From the NCBI RefSeq assembly GCF_023370115.1, contig NZ_CP097160.1, positions 2,170,001-2,234,000 on the forward strand: 64,000 nt of DNA, given 5' to 3'. This document shows, one piece after another, positions 15,257 through 24,249 of the stretch. Both the position numbers and the translations under genes were made by a program. Every line of letters begins with the position of its first letter. Positions within the stretch are counted from its first letter, which is position 1. The DNA comes from Gulosibacter sediminis. Lineage in GTDB: Bacteria; Actinomycetota; Actinomycetes; Actinomycetales; Microbacteriaceae. The notes beneath the pieces were generated by a model. That model saw nothing but the letters and a program-made list of their open reading frames with translations. It was not told the DNA's origin and ran no database searches.

Positions 15257-18242
15257 GAGTGTCTCCCTCGGTGTCGATGTGGTCGCCGGTGGGTTGGTCG
15301 GCATAGACGTGCACCGTCTCTTGCGACACCGCACCGAACTCGGTGAAGGTCTCGCGGCCTCGATCGAGGTCTTCCCAATGGCGGCGACCCAAGGCACGGC
15401 TCGCCCGCACACGTGACTCGAGGCCGCCCGTGGGCAGGGCAAGCAGGATCACGAACAGCAGCACCGCGAGCTGCACGATGAGCATGCTGCGGCCGAGCTG
15501 GTGCTGCCAGTTCGTCGTCTCGAGCGCGCCGGCGAGGTCGGGGTCGGTGGGCGTTTCGGCCGCGTTGACGACCTGGAAGAGCGTGCCGTATTCGGCGGTC
15601 TGCCCGGCCGACGAGAGCGCCTCGTTCGTCGACATCGCGGTGACGAGGCGCTGCTCGATCGCGCCGCCGCCGGAGGGCGCGTTCTCGACGAGCACGAAAC
15701 CGATTCCGAGTTCGTGCAGCTGGGCGGTGGGGTTGGATGCGCCGGCGGAGAGGAAGCCGACAGCGATGTTCGCGAGCTGCTCGTCGGCCTGCGTCGGCAC
15801 GAGGTTCGTCGTCTCGAGCGTCGAGAATTGGTTGAGCTTCTGCCCCGAGCCGCGAATGAGCTCGACGCGCAGTGTGTCGGCACTCGTCGGGGTGATGACG
15901 AGCGTGCCGAGCTGTTCAGCGGCGCGGCCCTGTGCATCCACAAGGGCGGGCAGCGTGCGTCCGTCCGAGGCCGCGACCGGCGAGGTGCCGGTGAGCTGGT
16001 TCGGCGCAACCGGCACGATCAGCGCGACGATCGCGAGCAGGGCGACCGCGGTGACGGGCACCCGGAAGCCGCGAATCGCGACCGCACCGGCGCCGGCCGC
16101 GACGAGCAAGCCGAGGAAGCCAAACGACTGCGCGGGGCCGATCCACAGCGGCACCGCGACGCCGCCGGTGGTCGCAAACGCGAAGCCACCCGCAACGCCG
16201 GCCGTGACGTAGCCGAGGGCCGCGGTGCCGAGCCCAACGAGCGCGACGCGCCAGCCGCGCGTGAAGACACCGATGAGCGCGAGCACCGCGAGCGGCACCT
16301 GCAGCAAGGCGAGCACGATCCAGGGGTCCCAGGTAATACCGAGGGTCTGGAAAAGTTGCGCCCAGCCGTGCGGCGGCTGTTCGGCGAACAGGGTCGCGGC
16401 GTTCCAGCCGCGCGCGGGCTCCGAGACCACGGGCATGCCCGGGTCGGCGAACATCGCGAACGGCCGGCCGCGGTTGAGCTGCGTGATGAGCAGCGGCAGG
16501 AACATCACGACGGTCGGCACCGGCGTGAGCGCGAGCCGCACCCAGCCGCGACCGGCGATGAACACCGAGAGCAGCCAGGTAATGGCGAGCGCCGGGATCA
16601 GGCTCGGCGAGCTCGCGGCAACGACGAGCGCGAGCAGGGAGCACACGGCCGCCGCCGCCCACGACCGCGCCGCGGCGATGCAGGTGAAGAAGAGCCAGGG
16701 CAGCGCGAGGTGCACGAGCACGCCCGTGACGCGGCCCTCGGCGAGCGCGACGTGCAGTGGTGGGGCCGCCATCCAGACGAGGCCGAAGAATGCGCGCAGC
16801 CAGGGGCTGCGCGTGAAGCGAGCGGCGAGGAACCAGCCGCCGACCGCCGCGACGGGAATCGCGAGCAGCCAGAGCAGCACGATGATGAAGCTCGGGTTCC
16901 AGAACGTGAGCGAGCCGAACACCGCGAGCACGAGGTTGAACGGGTCGGCGACGCCGATGCCGCCACCGGTGTCGCGCAGGCCGTAGCCGGTCGTGCCCCA
17001 GAGTTCGCCGATGGTGCCCGACAGCGGCAGCAGCGCGCCGCCCGCGAGAGAGCCCGCGCCGATGAGCGGGAAGAACAGCGCGACCGCCGCGATGATCGCG
17101 ACGATGAGCAGCCAACCGCCGCCACCGGTGATGAAGTTGAAGCGGTCGCGGCCGTGTTGCGAGGCCGCGCGATACTCGTCGCGCCGATTCGCGCGCATCT
17201 TGCGCCACTCGGTGGGCGAGATGAGCAATTGATCGACCGTATTCAATGGCTGCTGCGTGGTGCGCCGGAACTGGCGGCGCGACGACGGCACGCCGGTCTG
17301 CAGGAAGAACACGGTGAGCGCGGCGCGCAGGTCGGGCAGGATGCGCCCGGGGTTCTTGCGCAGCAGGTGCAGCAGGGTGCGCAAGAGCGCGCCCGGCAGC
17401 AGCATGAGCCAACTCAAGAAGAACTCGACGCGGCCAGCCCAGACGAGCTGCCGGTGCAGCTGCGCGGTGCGGCGGATGCGGTAGCGCTGCAGGCTGCGTG
17501 TGCGCTGGCCATAGCGGGCCGTGCCGGCAGCCTCCTCGGCGAGCGATTCGACGCGGGCGCGGGGGCTCAGCAGCACGCGACCGCCCGAGAGCCAGGTGCG
17601 CACCGAGAAGTCGAGGCCATCATCGACGGCGTCGAGCCCGCGGTCGAAGCCGTCGAGGCGATCCCAAGTGTCGCGGCGCACGAGCATGCCGCCAGCGCCG
17701 ACGCCGAGCACGTCGCTGAGGTGCTCGAACTGGCCTTGGTCGAGGGAGTCCTGGTGCAGGCGCACCGAAACACCGGTGTGCGTCACCGACTCGCCGTATT
17801 CGACGATGACGGCGGGGTCGTCGGTGCGCACGACCTTCGGGCCGGTCACCTCCAGCGAGGGGTTGCGTTCGGTCGTGTCGAGAAGTTCCTCGAGCGCGTC
17901 CGGGTCGGGCGCGTTATCGGCCGCGAGTAGCCAGATCCAGTCGTTCGGAGTCTCCCCCTCGGTGCCGAACTCTTCGATGCGGGCGGCGTCACCCTCGTCG
18001 ATCTCGGCGAGCTGCGTGACCGCGGCGCGCGCGGCCTCGCCGAACGAGGTGCGCTCTGGCAGCGTGACGAGGACCTCGGGCGACGCTGCCCGCAGAACTT
18101 CCTCGGTGTCATCTCGCGACTCAAGGCTGACGAAGATACGTCGTTCCGGCGCTCGCGTCTGCTCCTCGAGCGCGGGGAGGGTTCGAGCGAGCGCCTCGGC
18201 GGCGTTTTGCGCCACGACGATGGCCGTTACTCTTGGTCGCAT
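15249..18242 (-). CDS. Large membrane glycosyltransferase, GT2 domain plus multi-TM domain
   Basis: A 997-residue protein. Residues 1-250 form a GT2 (GT-A) domain: an opening TAIVVAQNAAEAL strand, WIWLLAADNAPDP at the nucleotide-sugar site, and a GGMLVRRDTWDRLDGFDRGL acceptor motif. The remaining about 700 residues contain a dozen or more hydrophobic helices, ending with a soluble loop and a final helix. This architecture is typical of actinobacterial cell-envelope glycosyltransferases encoded next to whiB2. Sugar and acceptor are unknown. ATG 18242 is preceded by TAGCAT 7 nt upstream. DUF5719 follows with an 8-nt overlap. Confidence 0.88.
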   Translation of the reverse strand: MRPRVTAIVVAQNAAEALARTLPALEEQTRAPERRIFVSLESRDDTEEVLRAASPEVLVTLPERTSFGEAARAAVTQLAEIDEGDAARIEEFGTEGETPNDWIWLLAADNAPDPDALEELLDTTERNPSLEVTGPKVVRTDDPAVIVEYGESVTHTGVSVRLHQDSLDQGQFEHLSDVLGVGAGGMLVRRDTWDRLDGFDRGLDAVDDGLDFSVRTWLSGGRVLLSPRARVESLAEEAAGTARYGQRTRSLQRYRIRRTAQLHRQLVWAGRVEFFLSWLMLLPGALLRTLLHLLRKNPGRILPDLRAALTVFFLQTGVPSSRRQFRRTTQQPLNTVDQLLISPTEWRKMRANRRDEYRAASQHGRDRFNFITGGGGWLLIVAIIAAVALFFPLIGAGSLAGGALLPLSGTIGELWGTTGYGLRDTGGGIGVADPFNLVLAVFGSLTFWNPSFIIVLLWLLAIPVAAVGGWFLAARFTRSPWLRAFFGLVWMAAPPLHVALAEGRVTGVLVHLALPWLFFTCIAAARSWAAAAVCSLLALVVAASSPSLIPALAITWLLSVFIAGRGWVRLALTPVPTVVMFLPLLITQLNRGRPFAMFADPGMPVVSEPARGWNAATLFAEQPPHGWAQLFQTLGITWDPWIVLALLQVPLAVLALIGVFTRGWRVALVGLGTAALGYVTAGVAGGFAFATTGGVAVPLWIGPAQSFGFLGLLVAAGAGAVAIRGFRVPVTAVALLAIVALIVPVAPNQLTGTSPVAASDGRTLPALVDAQGRAAEQLGTLVITPTSADTLRVELIRGSGQKLNQFSTLETTNLVPTQADEQLANIAVGFLSAGASNPTAQLHELGIGFVLVENAPSGGGAIEQRLVTAMSTNEALSSAGQTAEYGTLFQVVNAAETPTDPDLAGALETTNWQHQLGRSMLIVQLAVLLFVILLALPTGGLESRVRASRALGRRHWEDLDRGRETFTEFGAVSQETVHVYADQPTGDHIDTEGDTRA

Positions 18243-18255
18243 TTGTCGAATGCTA
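18243..18255 (-). promoter_or_regulatory. Leaderless promoter -10 for the large glycosyltransferase
   Basis: Minus-strand TAGCAT (18255-18250), 7-nt spacer, then ATG 18242. No Shine-Dalgarno. The glycosyltransferase-DUF5719 pair can thus be transcribed independently of whiB. Confidence 0.55.
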
Positions 18256-18312
18256 GGTCGCAGGGCACCGGCCGTGGGGATTCATCTCGGCAAGCCAAGA
18301 ATTCGTTCCCCC

Positions 18313-18346
18313 GCCCGACCGGAGTGACGGAAGCATCCGGCCGGGC
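18313..18346 (-). terminator. Possible hairpin terminator after whiB
   Basis: Arms 18313-18323 and 18336-18346 pair over 11 positions with one mismatch around a 12-nt loop, 34 nt beyond the whiB stop. There is no U-run, so it may be a weak or Rho-assisted terminator. Confidence 0.35.
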
Positions 18347-18379
18347 GTGGGTGGTGCCGGACTGCTTCCGCGGGCCTCG

Positions 18380-18691
18380 CTAGGCCTGCTTACGCAGCTT
18401 CCGGCGTTCGCGCTCGGAGAGCCCGCCCCAGATGCCGAAGCGCTCGTCGCGCTCGAGGGCGTACTCGAGGCACTGCGCGCGCACCTCGCAGGACTGACAG
18501 ATCATCTTGGCGTCGCGAGTCGAGCCTCCCTTTTCGGGGAAGAACGCCTCCGGGTCGGTCTGCGCACACAGCGCGTCCGCTTGCCAGGCAAGCGGATTGT
18601 CGTCGCCGATCTGGTTGCCGGTGCCGGGTACCCCCAGCTCCAGCGGATCGACGTACCAGTTCTCAGGAACTGGACGGATCATCTTTGCCAT
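18380..18691 (-). CDS. whiB: WhiB-family iron-sulfur transcriptional regulator (WhiB2-like)
   Basis: A 103-residue WhiB protein. The four [4Fe-4S] ligands are Cys42, Cys65, Cys68 and Cys74, followed by the GIWGG turn (86-90) and the basic ERERRKLRK DNA-contact tail. WhiB proteins bind the primary sigma factor region 4 and tune promoters. WhiB2 (WhmD) types control septation and division genes. Placement beside manA, manB and DUF3499 matches WhiB2 rather than WhiB1, 3 or 7, so I call it WhiB2-like by context. It has a clear -35/-10 promoter and a leader of about 45 nt, unlike its leaderless neighbours. Confidence 0.93.
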   Translation of the reverse strand: MAKMIRPVPENWYVDPLELGVPGTGNQIGDDNPLAWQADALCAQTDPEAFFPEKGGSTRDAKMICQSCEVRAQCLEYALERDERFGIWGGLSERERRKLRKQA

Positions 18692-18742
18692 ATCACGTCT
18701 CCCACGCTTTTCCTCGAGCGACTTGCCCGAGCCACCGCACTA

Positions 18743-18772
18743 ATTACATCGTTGTCATTCGGTGCGCGTCAA
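18743..18772 (-). promoter_or_regulatory. Sigma70-type promoter of whiB
   Basis: On the minus strand TTGACG (18772-18767), an 18-nt spacer and TGTAAT (18748-18743). Predicted start near 18736 gives a leader of about 45 nt ahead of ATG 18691, with GGGAGA as ribosome binding site. The rest of the whiB-manA gap (18773-18890) shows nothing recognisable. Confidence 0.6.
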
Positions 18773-18890
18773 GTGGGAGAGCCGGAAACCCTAATGCAAC
18801 ACTTGAGACATTCGTGCAACGACCGCCACGGCGTGTCGCCCGCCTTCACAACGATCTCGCGGCATTTGCCCGGCGAAGATCAATACCTGA

Positions 18891-20168
18891 TCAGGCGGGC
18901 ATCTCCTGAGAATCCCCCGCATGCGGGTTCATCGTGGCAAGCAGCAGGTTGCCGCGGCCGCGCACGTGCACTGAGCGCTCATCGGGCGTGATGAACACCG
19001 CGTCGCCGCGACCGAGCGTCTTCGCAGTGCCCGAAGCGCCTCCCTCGAGCTGCACCGTGCCGGCCACGCACACGGCGATGCCGGGGCCGACACACTCGAG
19101 ATGGTCGTCGAGGTGTTCGGCGGCCGCGCGCTGCAGCATGAAGTCGGGTTCCTGCGGCACGAAGTCCGCCACGTTGCCGTGCACCACGGGCGCGAGCAGC
19201 GGTGCGTCCTCGGGCACAACAGTAAGGATGCGCATGAGCTCGTCGACGTCAATATGCTTCACGGTGAGCCCGCCTCGCAGCACGTTGTCGCTCGAGGCCA
19301 TGACCTCAATGCCGAGGCCCTCGAGGTAGGCGTGGAGTACGCCGGCGCGCACGTAGAGCGCCTCGCCGCGGTGCAGCACGACATGGTTCATGAGCAGCGC
19401 GATGAGCGCGCTCGCGTCGCCGGGGAAGGCCTCGCGGATGCGCCGGAGGTTGTGCCGCTCGACGGCGAACACCTCGCCGTCGGTCGCGACCCACGCATCC
19501 AGTGCCGCCGACGCGGGCTTCGCCGCTGCGTCGGTGAGGATCCAAGTCAGCAACTCGCGCATGGCCGCCTCGTCATCGGCCCCGCCGACGAGCCGCACAA
19601 ACGGCGCGAAGTCGGCCTCGGCCGGAGTGCCGGCGACCGCGGCGGCGACGTCGGCAACAAGCTCGCGCACCGAGTCGACCGCGCGGAAGCCCGCGAGCGC
19701 CGACATCGTCTCGCTAAGCGCGACGAGCAGTTCGGGCTTGTGCAGGCGGTCGCGGTAGTTGCGCTCGGGCGCGTCAACCGCGACCCCGGCCGCATCCTCA
19801 GCGTCGTAGCCGGCGCGCGCCTCGGCGAGCGTCGGGTGCACCTGCAGCGACAGCGGCTGCGCCGCCGCGAGCACTTTGAGGAGGAATGGCAGCTGCGGCT
19901 CGCCCGGATGCACCTGAGCGGCCCGGGCACCGAGCGCCGCGTCGGGCGCGTCGGCGATCCAGTCGCGCAGCGTGGCCGCACCCCCGGCCAGTTCGGGGTC
20001 GGGAATCCTCGATGGCGAGGCCGGATGCGCGCCGAACCACAGCTCAGCCTGCAGCGGCGAATTGAGCTCGGGTTCGTCGAGCACACCGCCCGTTCCGAGC
20101 AGATCGCTAATGGCTCCACGGGAGCCCCAGGCGTAGCGCATTGGCGTGTTTTTCAGCGGCACAAACAT
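18891..20168 (-). CDS. manA: Mannose-6-phosphate isomerase, class I
   Basis: A 425-residue zinc-dependent type I phosphomannose isomerase that converts fructose-6-phosphate to mannose-6-phosphate, feeding manB. Landmarks are the NTPMRYAWGSRGAISDLLG opening, the QLPFLLKVLAAAQPLSLQVHP zinc-ligand region, and the catalytic-end motif MNHVVLHRGEALYV. I choose ATG 20168; an in-frame GTG three bases upstream (20171) is the alternative. TACCCT lies 8 nt before the ATG and there is no Shine-Dalgarno, suggesting a leaderless mRNA. It diverges from the ligase gene. Confidence 0.93.
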   Translation of the reverse strand: MFVPLKNTPMRYAWGSRGAISDLLGTGGVLDEPELNSPLQAELWFGAHPASPSRIPDPELAGGAATLRDWIADAPDAALGARAAQVHPGEPQLPFLLKVLAAAQPLSLQVHPTLAEARAGYDAEDAAGVAVDAPERNYRDRLHKPELLVALSETMSALAGFRAVDSVRELVADVAAAVAGTPAEADFAPFVRLVGGADDEAAMRELLTWILTDAAAKPASAALDAWVATDGEVFAVERHNLRRIREAFPGDASALIALLMNHVVLHRGEALYVRAGVLHAYLEGLGIEVMASSDNVLRGGLTVKHIDVDELMRILTVVPEDAPLLAPVVHGNVADFVPQEPDFMLQRAAAEHLDDHLECVGPGIAVCVAGTVQLEGGASGTAKTLGRGDAVFITPDERSVHVRGRGNLLLATMNPHAGDSQEMPA

Positions 20169-20236
20169 CACCTGTGAGGGTAGCCCGTCTCGGTGAGCAA
20201 CCGCCCGGTCTGGGCCTGCGTGCGAGAATTGGGCGC
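20169..20236. promoter_or_regulatory. Divergent leaderless promoters (manA and O-antigen ligase-like gene)
   Basis: Minus strand: TACCCT (20182-20177), 8 nt from ATG 20168. Plus strand: GAGAAT (20224-20229), 7 nt from ATG 20237. Neither start has a Shine-Dalgarno sequence. The gap thus links mannose supply to polysaccharide polymerisation. Confidence 0.5.
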
Positions 20237-21724
20237 ATGACTGCGTCCCCGAACACTGCCGGCGCTCCCGGTACGGGGGCGAAACTGCTGGAACGGCTGC
20301 GGCTCCCCGACGGTCAGCCGTACTCGAAGGCGATGCTGCTGACGTTCGCCGCGCTCGTCGTCGCGTTCAGTGGCGACACCTTCCGCTACACGATCGGCTG
20401 GACCGGCTACGGCGCCATCGTCGGCCTGCTCGTCGCGCTCTCGGTCGTGCTGCTCGTGCGCCGAAAGCCACAGCTGCGGCTGCGGCATCTGCCGCTCATG
20501 CTCCTCTTATTTACTGCGTGGTGTCTCGTCTCGGTGATTTGGTCGGGATACCGCCTCGAGACGCTCGCGGGCTCGGCGGTGCAGTTGGCCACGGTCTTCG
20601 TCGCGCTCGTCACCGCGGTTTCGCTCACCCGCATGCAGTTCCTGCGCACCCTCGGCGCCGCGATGCGCTGGCTCGTCTTCGGCTCGCTCGCCTTCGAACT
20701 CTTCGCCGCCATCGCGATGCCGGCGGGCGTGCTGCCGCCGACCTACCTCCGGCCCGGCGTGCTCCAGTCGCTCCTCGGCACCGATCGCGTGCCTGAGCCG
20801 CTGCCCGGCGGGTTCTATTGGACCCACTCCGAGCTGTTCGACGGCGGCCCGCTGCAGGGACTCATGGGCAACCGCAACCTGCTCGCGATCGTCGCCCTCA
20901 TTGCCCTCATCGTTACCGTTGTGGAGCTGCTCGACCGCATGGTGTCGCGCTGGTACGCGCTCTTCGCGAGCGCCGCAGCCGTCGCCGCCATCTTGCTCAC
21001 CGACTCGGCCACCGCCTACGTCGCCGGCGCCTTCGTGCTGCTTGGCGCGGCGCTCGTGCTCATCGGCCGGCGTATCCATCGCCAGCTGCGCTGGGTGCTC
21101 TACTGCGTCGTCGGCGCCTGCCTCGTCGCGGGCGGCACCCTCGTCGTCGTGTTCAACAACGAGGTCTTCGCACTCATGAACCGCAGCTCCGACATGTCGG
21201 GACGCGGCTCAATCTGGCGGGCCGTGCTCGCACTCGGCAGCGAATCGCCAGCGCTCGGCCACGGTTGGATCAGCTACTGGGCACCCTGGCTGCCGGAGTT
21301 CCACAGCCTCGCGATCGTCGAGGGCATGCCGTACCACCAGGCGCACAACGCGTTCCTCGACGTCTGGATGCAGGTCGGCGTCATCGGGCTGCTGCTGTTC
21401 GTCGGGCTCGTCTTCAGCACGCTGATTCGCACCTGGTGGATCTCGATCGACGTGCCCGACGCCCCGCGCATCCCGCCGTATCGACCGGGCGGCCGCCCGC
21501 ACCTCTCGGCCGCGACCGCCGCGCCGTTCTTCATCATGGTCGCGCTCGTCGTGCAAGCCATGACCGAGTCGCGGCTGCTCATCGAAGGCGCCTGGCTGCT
21601 GCTGTGCTACTTTGCGATCTACGCGAAGCTGCGCATCCAGGATCCGGCGATGCTGCCACGTCGCACCGTGAGCACAAAGACGGGCCCCGTGCGCGTCGTG
21701 CTCGACACTCAGCTCAACGGTTAA
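20237..21724 (+). CDS. O-antigen ligase / polymerase-like membrane protein (Wzy_C)
   Basis: A 495-residue multi-pass membrane protein of the O-antigen ligase/Wzy superfamily, with about 10-12 hydrophobic helices. The long extracytoplasmic loop characteristic of the family carries GLMGNRNLLAI, RGSIWRAVLALGSESPALGHG and the conserved YHQAHNAFLDVWMQVG near the third quarter. These enzymes join or polymerise undecaprenyl-linked glycans on the outer face of the membrane. In a monoderm this would be a wall-polysaccharide polymerase or ligase. ATG 20237 is 7 nt after a -10-like GAGAAT. It ends just before a strong hairpin. Confidence 0.88.
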   Translation: MTASPNTAGAPGTGAKLLERLRLPDGQPYSKAMLLTFAALVVAFSGDTFRYTIGWTGYGAIVGLLVALSVVLLVRRKPQLRLRHLPLMLLLFTAWCLVSVIWSGYRLETLAGSAVQLATVFVALVTAVSLTRMQFLRTLGAAMRWLVFGSLAFELFAAIAMPAGVLPPTYLRPGVLQSLLGTDRVPEPLPGGFYWTHSELFDGGPLQGLMGNRNLLAIVALIALIVTVVELLDRMVSRWYALFASAAAVAAILLTDSATAYVAGAFVLLGAALVLIGRRIHRQLRWVLYCVVGACLVAGGTLVVVFNNEVFALMNRSSDMSGRGSIWRAVLALGSESPALGHGWISYWAPWLPEFHSLAIVEGMPYHQAHNAFLDVWMQVGVIGLLLFVGLVFSTLIRTWWISIDVPDAPRIPPYRPGGRPHLSAATAAPFFIMVALVVQAMTESRLLIEGAWLLLCYFAIYAKLRIQDPAMLPRRTVSTKTGPVRVVLDTQLNG

Positions 21725-21760
21725 GCACTCGTTCACACGCTCGTAGCTCGGCGCGCAAAC

Positions 21761-21798
21761 GACGAGTGGCCCGGTACCGGAGTACCGGGCCACTCGTC
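21761..21798. terminator. Bidirectional hairpin terminator, 17-bp perfect stem
   Basis: Arms 21761-21777 and 21782-21798 are perfectly complementary over 17 bp around a 4-nt loop (CGGA). It sits between the convergent ligase gene (ends 21724) and repeat-protein gene (ends 21811). No long U-run on either side, but position and symmetry fit a shared terminator. Confidence 0.75.
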
Positions 21799-21810
21799 GA
21801 TTCGGATTGG

Positions 21811-24249
21811 CTACGCGTCCATGCGGTCGCGTCGGGCCAGGATCAGCAGACCCAGGCCGGCGGCCACACCGAGCGCGACGATCGCAATGATTGGCGTCAC
21901 GTTCGCGGGGCCGGTGACGGCAAGCCCACCGGTGTCGGCCTGCGGTGCCGAGTTGCCACCGTTCGCGGGCGGGATCACCGAGAGCGGGGCCGTGGTCGAC
22001 TCCTGCTCGTCGCTGTCCTCGTCGCTGGCTTCGACCTCGGTCGACGCGGATGCGCCCGGGCTCGTCGTCGCGACCGGGTCGGCAGCCGGGGTCGCGGCCT
22101 CGGTGGTGCCTGGCTCGGTCGTGCCAGTCTCGGTCTCGGTCGCGGGCTCGGATGCGGCGGGAGCAGGCTCGGGCTCGTCCGCGGCAGCCGCAACGGTCAC
22201 GTCCTGCCAGCCGAGGATCTCGCCCTCGTCGTCGTAGATGGCGAGGCGGTGGTCACCCTCCGGGAAGTCCGCCGGCACCTCGATCGCGACCGTGCTGTCC
22301 TCGGTGATTGTGAGATCGCCGAGTTCCTGCGGTTCCGAGAACGCCACCGCGGTCACGGTGCTGCCAATCTTCGCCTCCGGCACGGAGACGACGATCGTGT
22401 CACCAGGCGCAACCGTGCCCGGCGCCTCGATGCCGCCCTTCGCATCCGCGGTCAGGTCCTTGACGCTCGGCGCGAAGCCCGAAGGGATCACGGTGAGCGG
22501 GCGCTTGACCGAGTTCGTCGGCGTGCGCGTCGACGTCGGCTTCGGCGTGGCTGTCGCCGTGGGCTTCGGCGTCGCCGTATCCGTCGGCTTCGGCGTGGCC
22601 GTCGCTGTGGGCTTCGCGGTGGCCGCCGGGGCCTTCACCGTCACCGTCTGCGATGCGATCACGGTGTTCGAGCCACTACCAACATTGATCGCGTACATCG
22701 TGATCTTGTGCTCGCCCGCCGAGAGCGCACCGGTCGTGTAGTTGAAGCCGACGTTGTCGGTCTTCAGCACGGCGTAGGCCTTGTTCACGTCGGAACGCTT
22801 CACGTCGGCGGCGATCGATTTATAACCCTTGCCATCGATGTAGATGTGCACCCGAATCGAACTCGTCGGGGTGTCGGCGTCGAACGCCCAACCACGCAAC
22901 GAAACGGTCTGATTCGCGTTCACCTTGATCGAGTCAAGCGTCGCCTTCGGCTTGTTCACCGCAGGCTTCGGCGTCGAGGTCGGTGTCGGCGTCGCAGTGG
23001 GGGTCGGCGTCGGTGTGGCCGTCGGCTTCGGGGTCGCCGTGGCGGTGGGCTTCGGCGTCGAGGTCGGTGCCTTGACCGTCACGGTCTTCGTGGCAATCAC
23101 CGTGTTCGAGCCGCTGCCAACGTTGATGGCGTAGAGCTTGATGGTGTGCTCGCCCGCCGAGAGGGCGTTCGTCGTGTAGTTAAACCCGACGTTGTCGGTC
23201 TTCAGCACCGAGTACGCCTTGTTGACGTCTGCGCGCGCCTGGTCAGCCGCGATCGACTTGTACGGCTTGCCGTCGATGTAGACGTGCACGCGAATCGAGT
23301 CGTTCGGAGTGTCGGCGTCGAACGCCCAACCGCGCAGCGACACCGTCTGGTCGGAGTTGACCTTGACCGAGTCGAGGGTCGCCTGCGGCTTGTTCGCCGC
23401 GGGAGTGGGCGTCGGGCTCGGCTCAACGGCCGGCTCGTCGTCGGTGATCGGCGCGGTCGGCGACCCGAACCAGTCGGTCCACAGGCGCCAGAAGTTGCGG
23501 TTACCGTACGCCGAACAACTGTCACCCGTGCCGTAGAGGTTGTTCAGGGCAGCCCGGTTCGGCTGGTAGGGCGTGTAGATGTAGAGCGCGGCAGTTGCCT
23601 GGTTCTGGATGTACACGGGGCCCGAACCGCAGGATGCGCTCGGGTTGTAGAGGATGTTGTTGGTGCGACCCGCGACGTAGTTCCACGAGTTCGGCGACTG
23701 GGCGTAGCGCTGATACTGCGCCGCCGAGTTGTAGACCTGGTTGAAGAACCCACCGTATTGGGGGGCGCACCAGCCGGGTCGTGCCGGGTCGTCCGGGCAG
23801 TAATAGCCCATGGCGCGGTCGTAGCGCCAGTTCGCCGGGTAGTCGATCGTGACGAGCGAGGTTTCCTTCTCGAGCAGCACGAGCAGCGTCTTCTGCGAGA
23901 TGTTGCACGCCTTGGCGACGTTGTAGATGATCTCGGCAGCGCTCTGGTTCGTCTTACCCTGGTACGCGTCACAGCGCGACGTGGCGGCCATCGACTGGGT
24001 CGTGACCTTGTAGTCCTTGAGGCAGTTGTTCGTGCAGTTGCCGCCCTTCTGGGTGAGGAACGTCTGCACCTGCGCCGCGGTCATCGCGTTGTCGTTATAG
24101 AACTGGGCGTCCGACACGATGTAACCGGGGTTGAAGTTCGCGGCGTTCGCCGCGTCGGCCTGCTGCGCGCTGCCGACGCCGAGCACGAGGCCCGTCGCCG
24201 CGAGCGCGGCCGCGGCCACTCCGGAGAGAATCTTGACGAGGTTCTTCAT
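21811..24249 (-). CDS. Secreted repeat protein with LAVTG sortase-type anchor and lysozyme-like N-domain
   Basis: An 812-residue exported protein. Signal peptide 1-33 (cleavage near AQQADA). Residues 38-275: a Cys-rich globular domain with ISQKTLLVLLEKETSLV (Glu127/Glu129) that recalls the helix-Glu of lysozyme/SLT folds. Then two repeats of about 107 residues (286-393 and 432-539), nearly identical, each with a SLRGWAFDADTP core, joined by Thr/Pro-Lys linkers. A third beta domain follows, then an acidic Thr/Glu-rich stalk, and an LAVTG motif (776-780), a membrane helix and RRDRMDA. LAxTG is the motif recognised by class E sortases. The ATG overlaps the lipoprotein stop (TAATG). Muramidase activity is inference. 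Confidence 0.85.
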   Translation of the reverse strand: MKNLVKILSGVAAAALAATGLVLGVGSAQQADAANAANFNPGYIVSDAQFYNDNAMTAAQVQTFLTQKGGNCTNNCLKDYKVTTQSMAATSRCDAYQGKTNQSAAEIIYNVAKACNISQKTLLVLLEKETSLVTIDYPANWRYDRAMGYYCPDDPARPGWCAPQYGGFFNQVYNSAAQYQRYAQSPNSWNYVAGRTNNILYNPSASCGSGPVYIQNQATAALYIYTPYQPNRAALNNLYGTGDSCSAYGNRNFWRLWTDWFGSPTAPITDDEPAVEPSPTPTPAANKPQATLDSVKVNSDQTVSLRGWAFDADTPNDSIRVHVYIDGKPYKSIAADQARADVNKAYSVLKTDNVGFNYTTNALSAGEHTIKLYAINVGSGSNTVIATKTVTVKAPTSTPKPTATATPKPTATPTPTPTATPTPTSTPKPAVNKPKATLDSIKVNANQTVSLRGWAFDADTPTSSIRVHIYIDGKGYKSIAADVKRSDVNKAYAVLKTDNVGFNYTTGALSAGEHKITMYAINVGSGSNTVIASQTVTVKAPAATAKPTATATPKPTDTATPKPTATATPKPTSTRTPTNSVKRPLTVIPSGFAPSVKDLTADAKGGIEAPGTVAPGDTIVVSVPEAKIGSTVTAVAFSEPQELGDLTITEDSTVAIEVPADFPEGDHRLAIYDDEGEILGWQDVTVAAAADEPEPAPAASEPATETETGTTEPGTTEAATPAADPVATTSPGASASTEVEASDEDSDEQESTTAPLSVIPPANGGNSAPQADTGGLAVTGPANVTPIIAIVALGVAAGLGLLILARRDRMDA
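22631..22954 (-). repeat. Repeat unit B of the surface protein
   Basis: Second copy of the same module (KPKATLDSIKVN to NTVIASQTVTVKAP), nearly the same at protein level as unit A and clearly alike at DNA level. It is separated from A by a Thr-Pro-Lys linker encoded by short GGCTTCGGCGTC-like repeats (about 22960-23065). Confidence 0.85.
23071..23390 (-). repeat. Repeat unit A of the surface protein
   Basis: Encodes about 107 residues from KPQATLDSVKVN to NTVIATKTVTVKAP. Very similar to unit B 437 nt away. Key shared residues are SLRGWAFDADTP, VYIDGK.YKSIAAD and LKTDNVGFNYTT. A beta-sandwich module is likely. Confidence 0.85.

Noticed and set aside
15501-17930. Antisense frame opposite the large membrane glycosyltransferase
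   Set aside because: Composition of Arg, Glu, Asp and His only reflects the reverse complement of hydrophobic membrane codons.
18886-18895. Perfect 10-bp palindrome CCTGATCAGG over the manA stop codon
   Set aside because: No loop for a hairpin and too short and isolated to call an operator or terminator.
22500-23065. Short GGCTTCGGCGTC-like tandem repeats, CRISPR-like at first sight
   Set aside because: They are in-frame codons for Thr-Pro-Lys linkers of the surface protein; no regular spacers.
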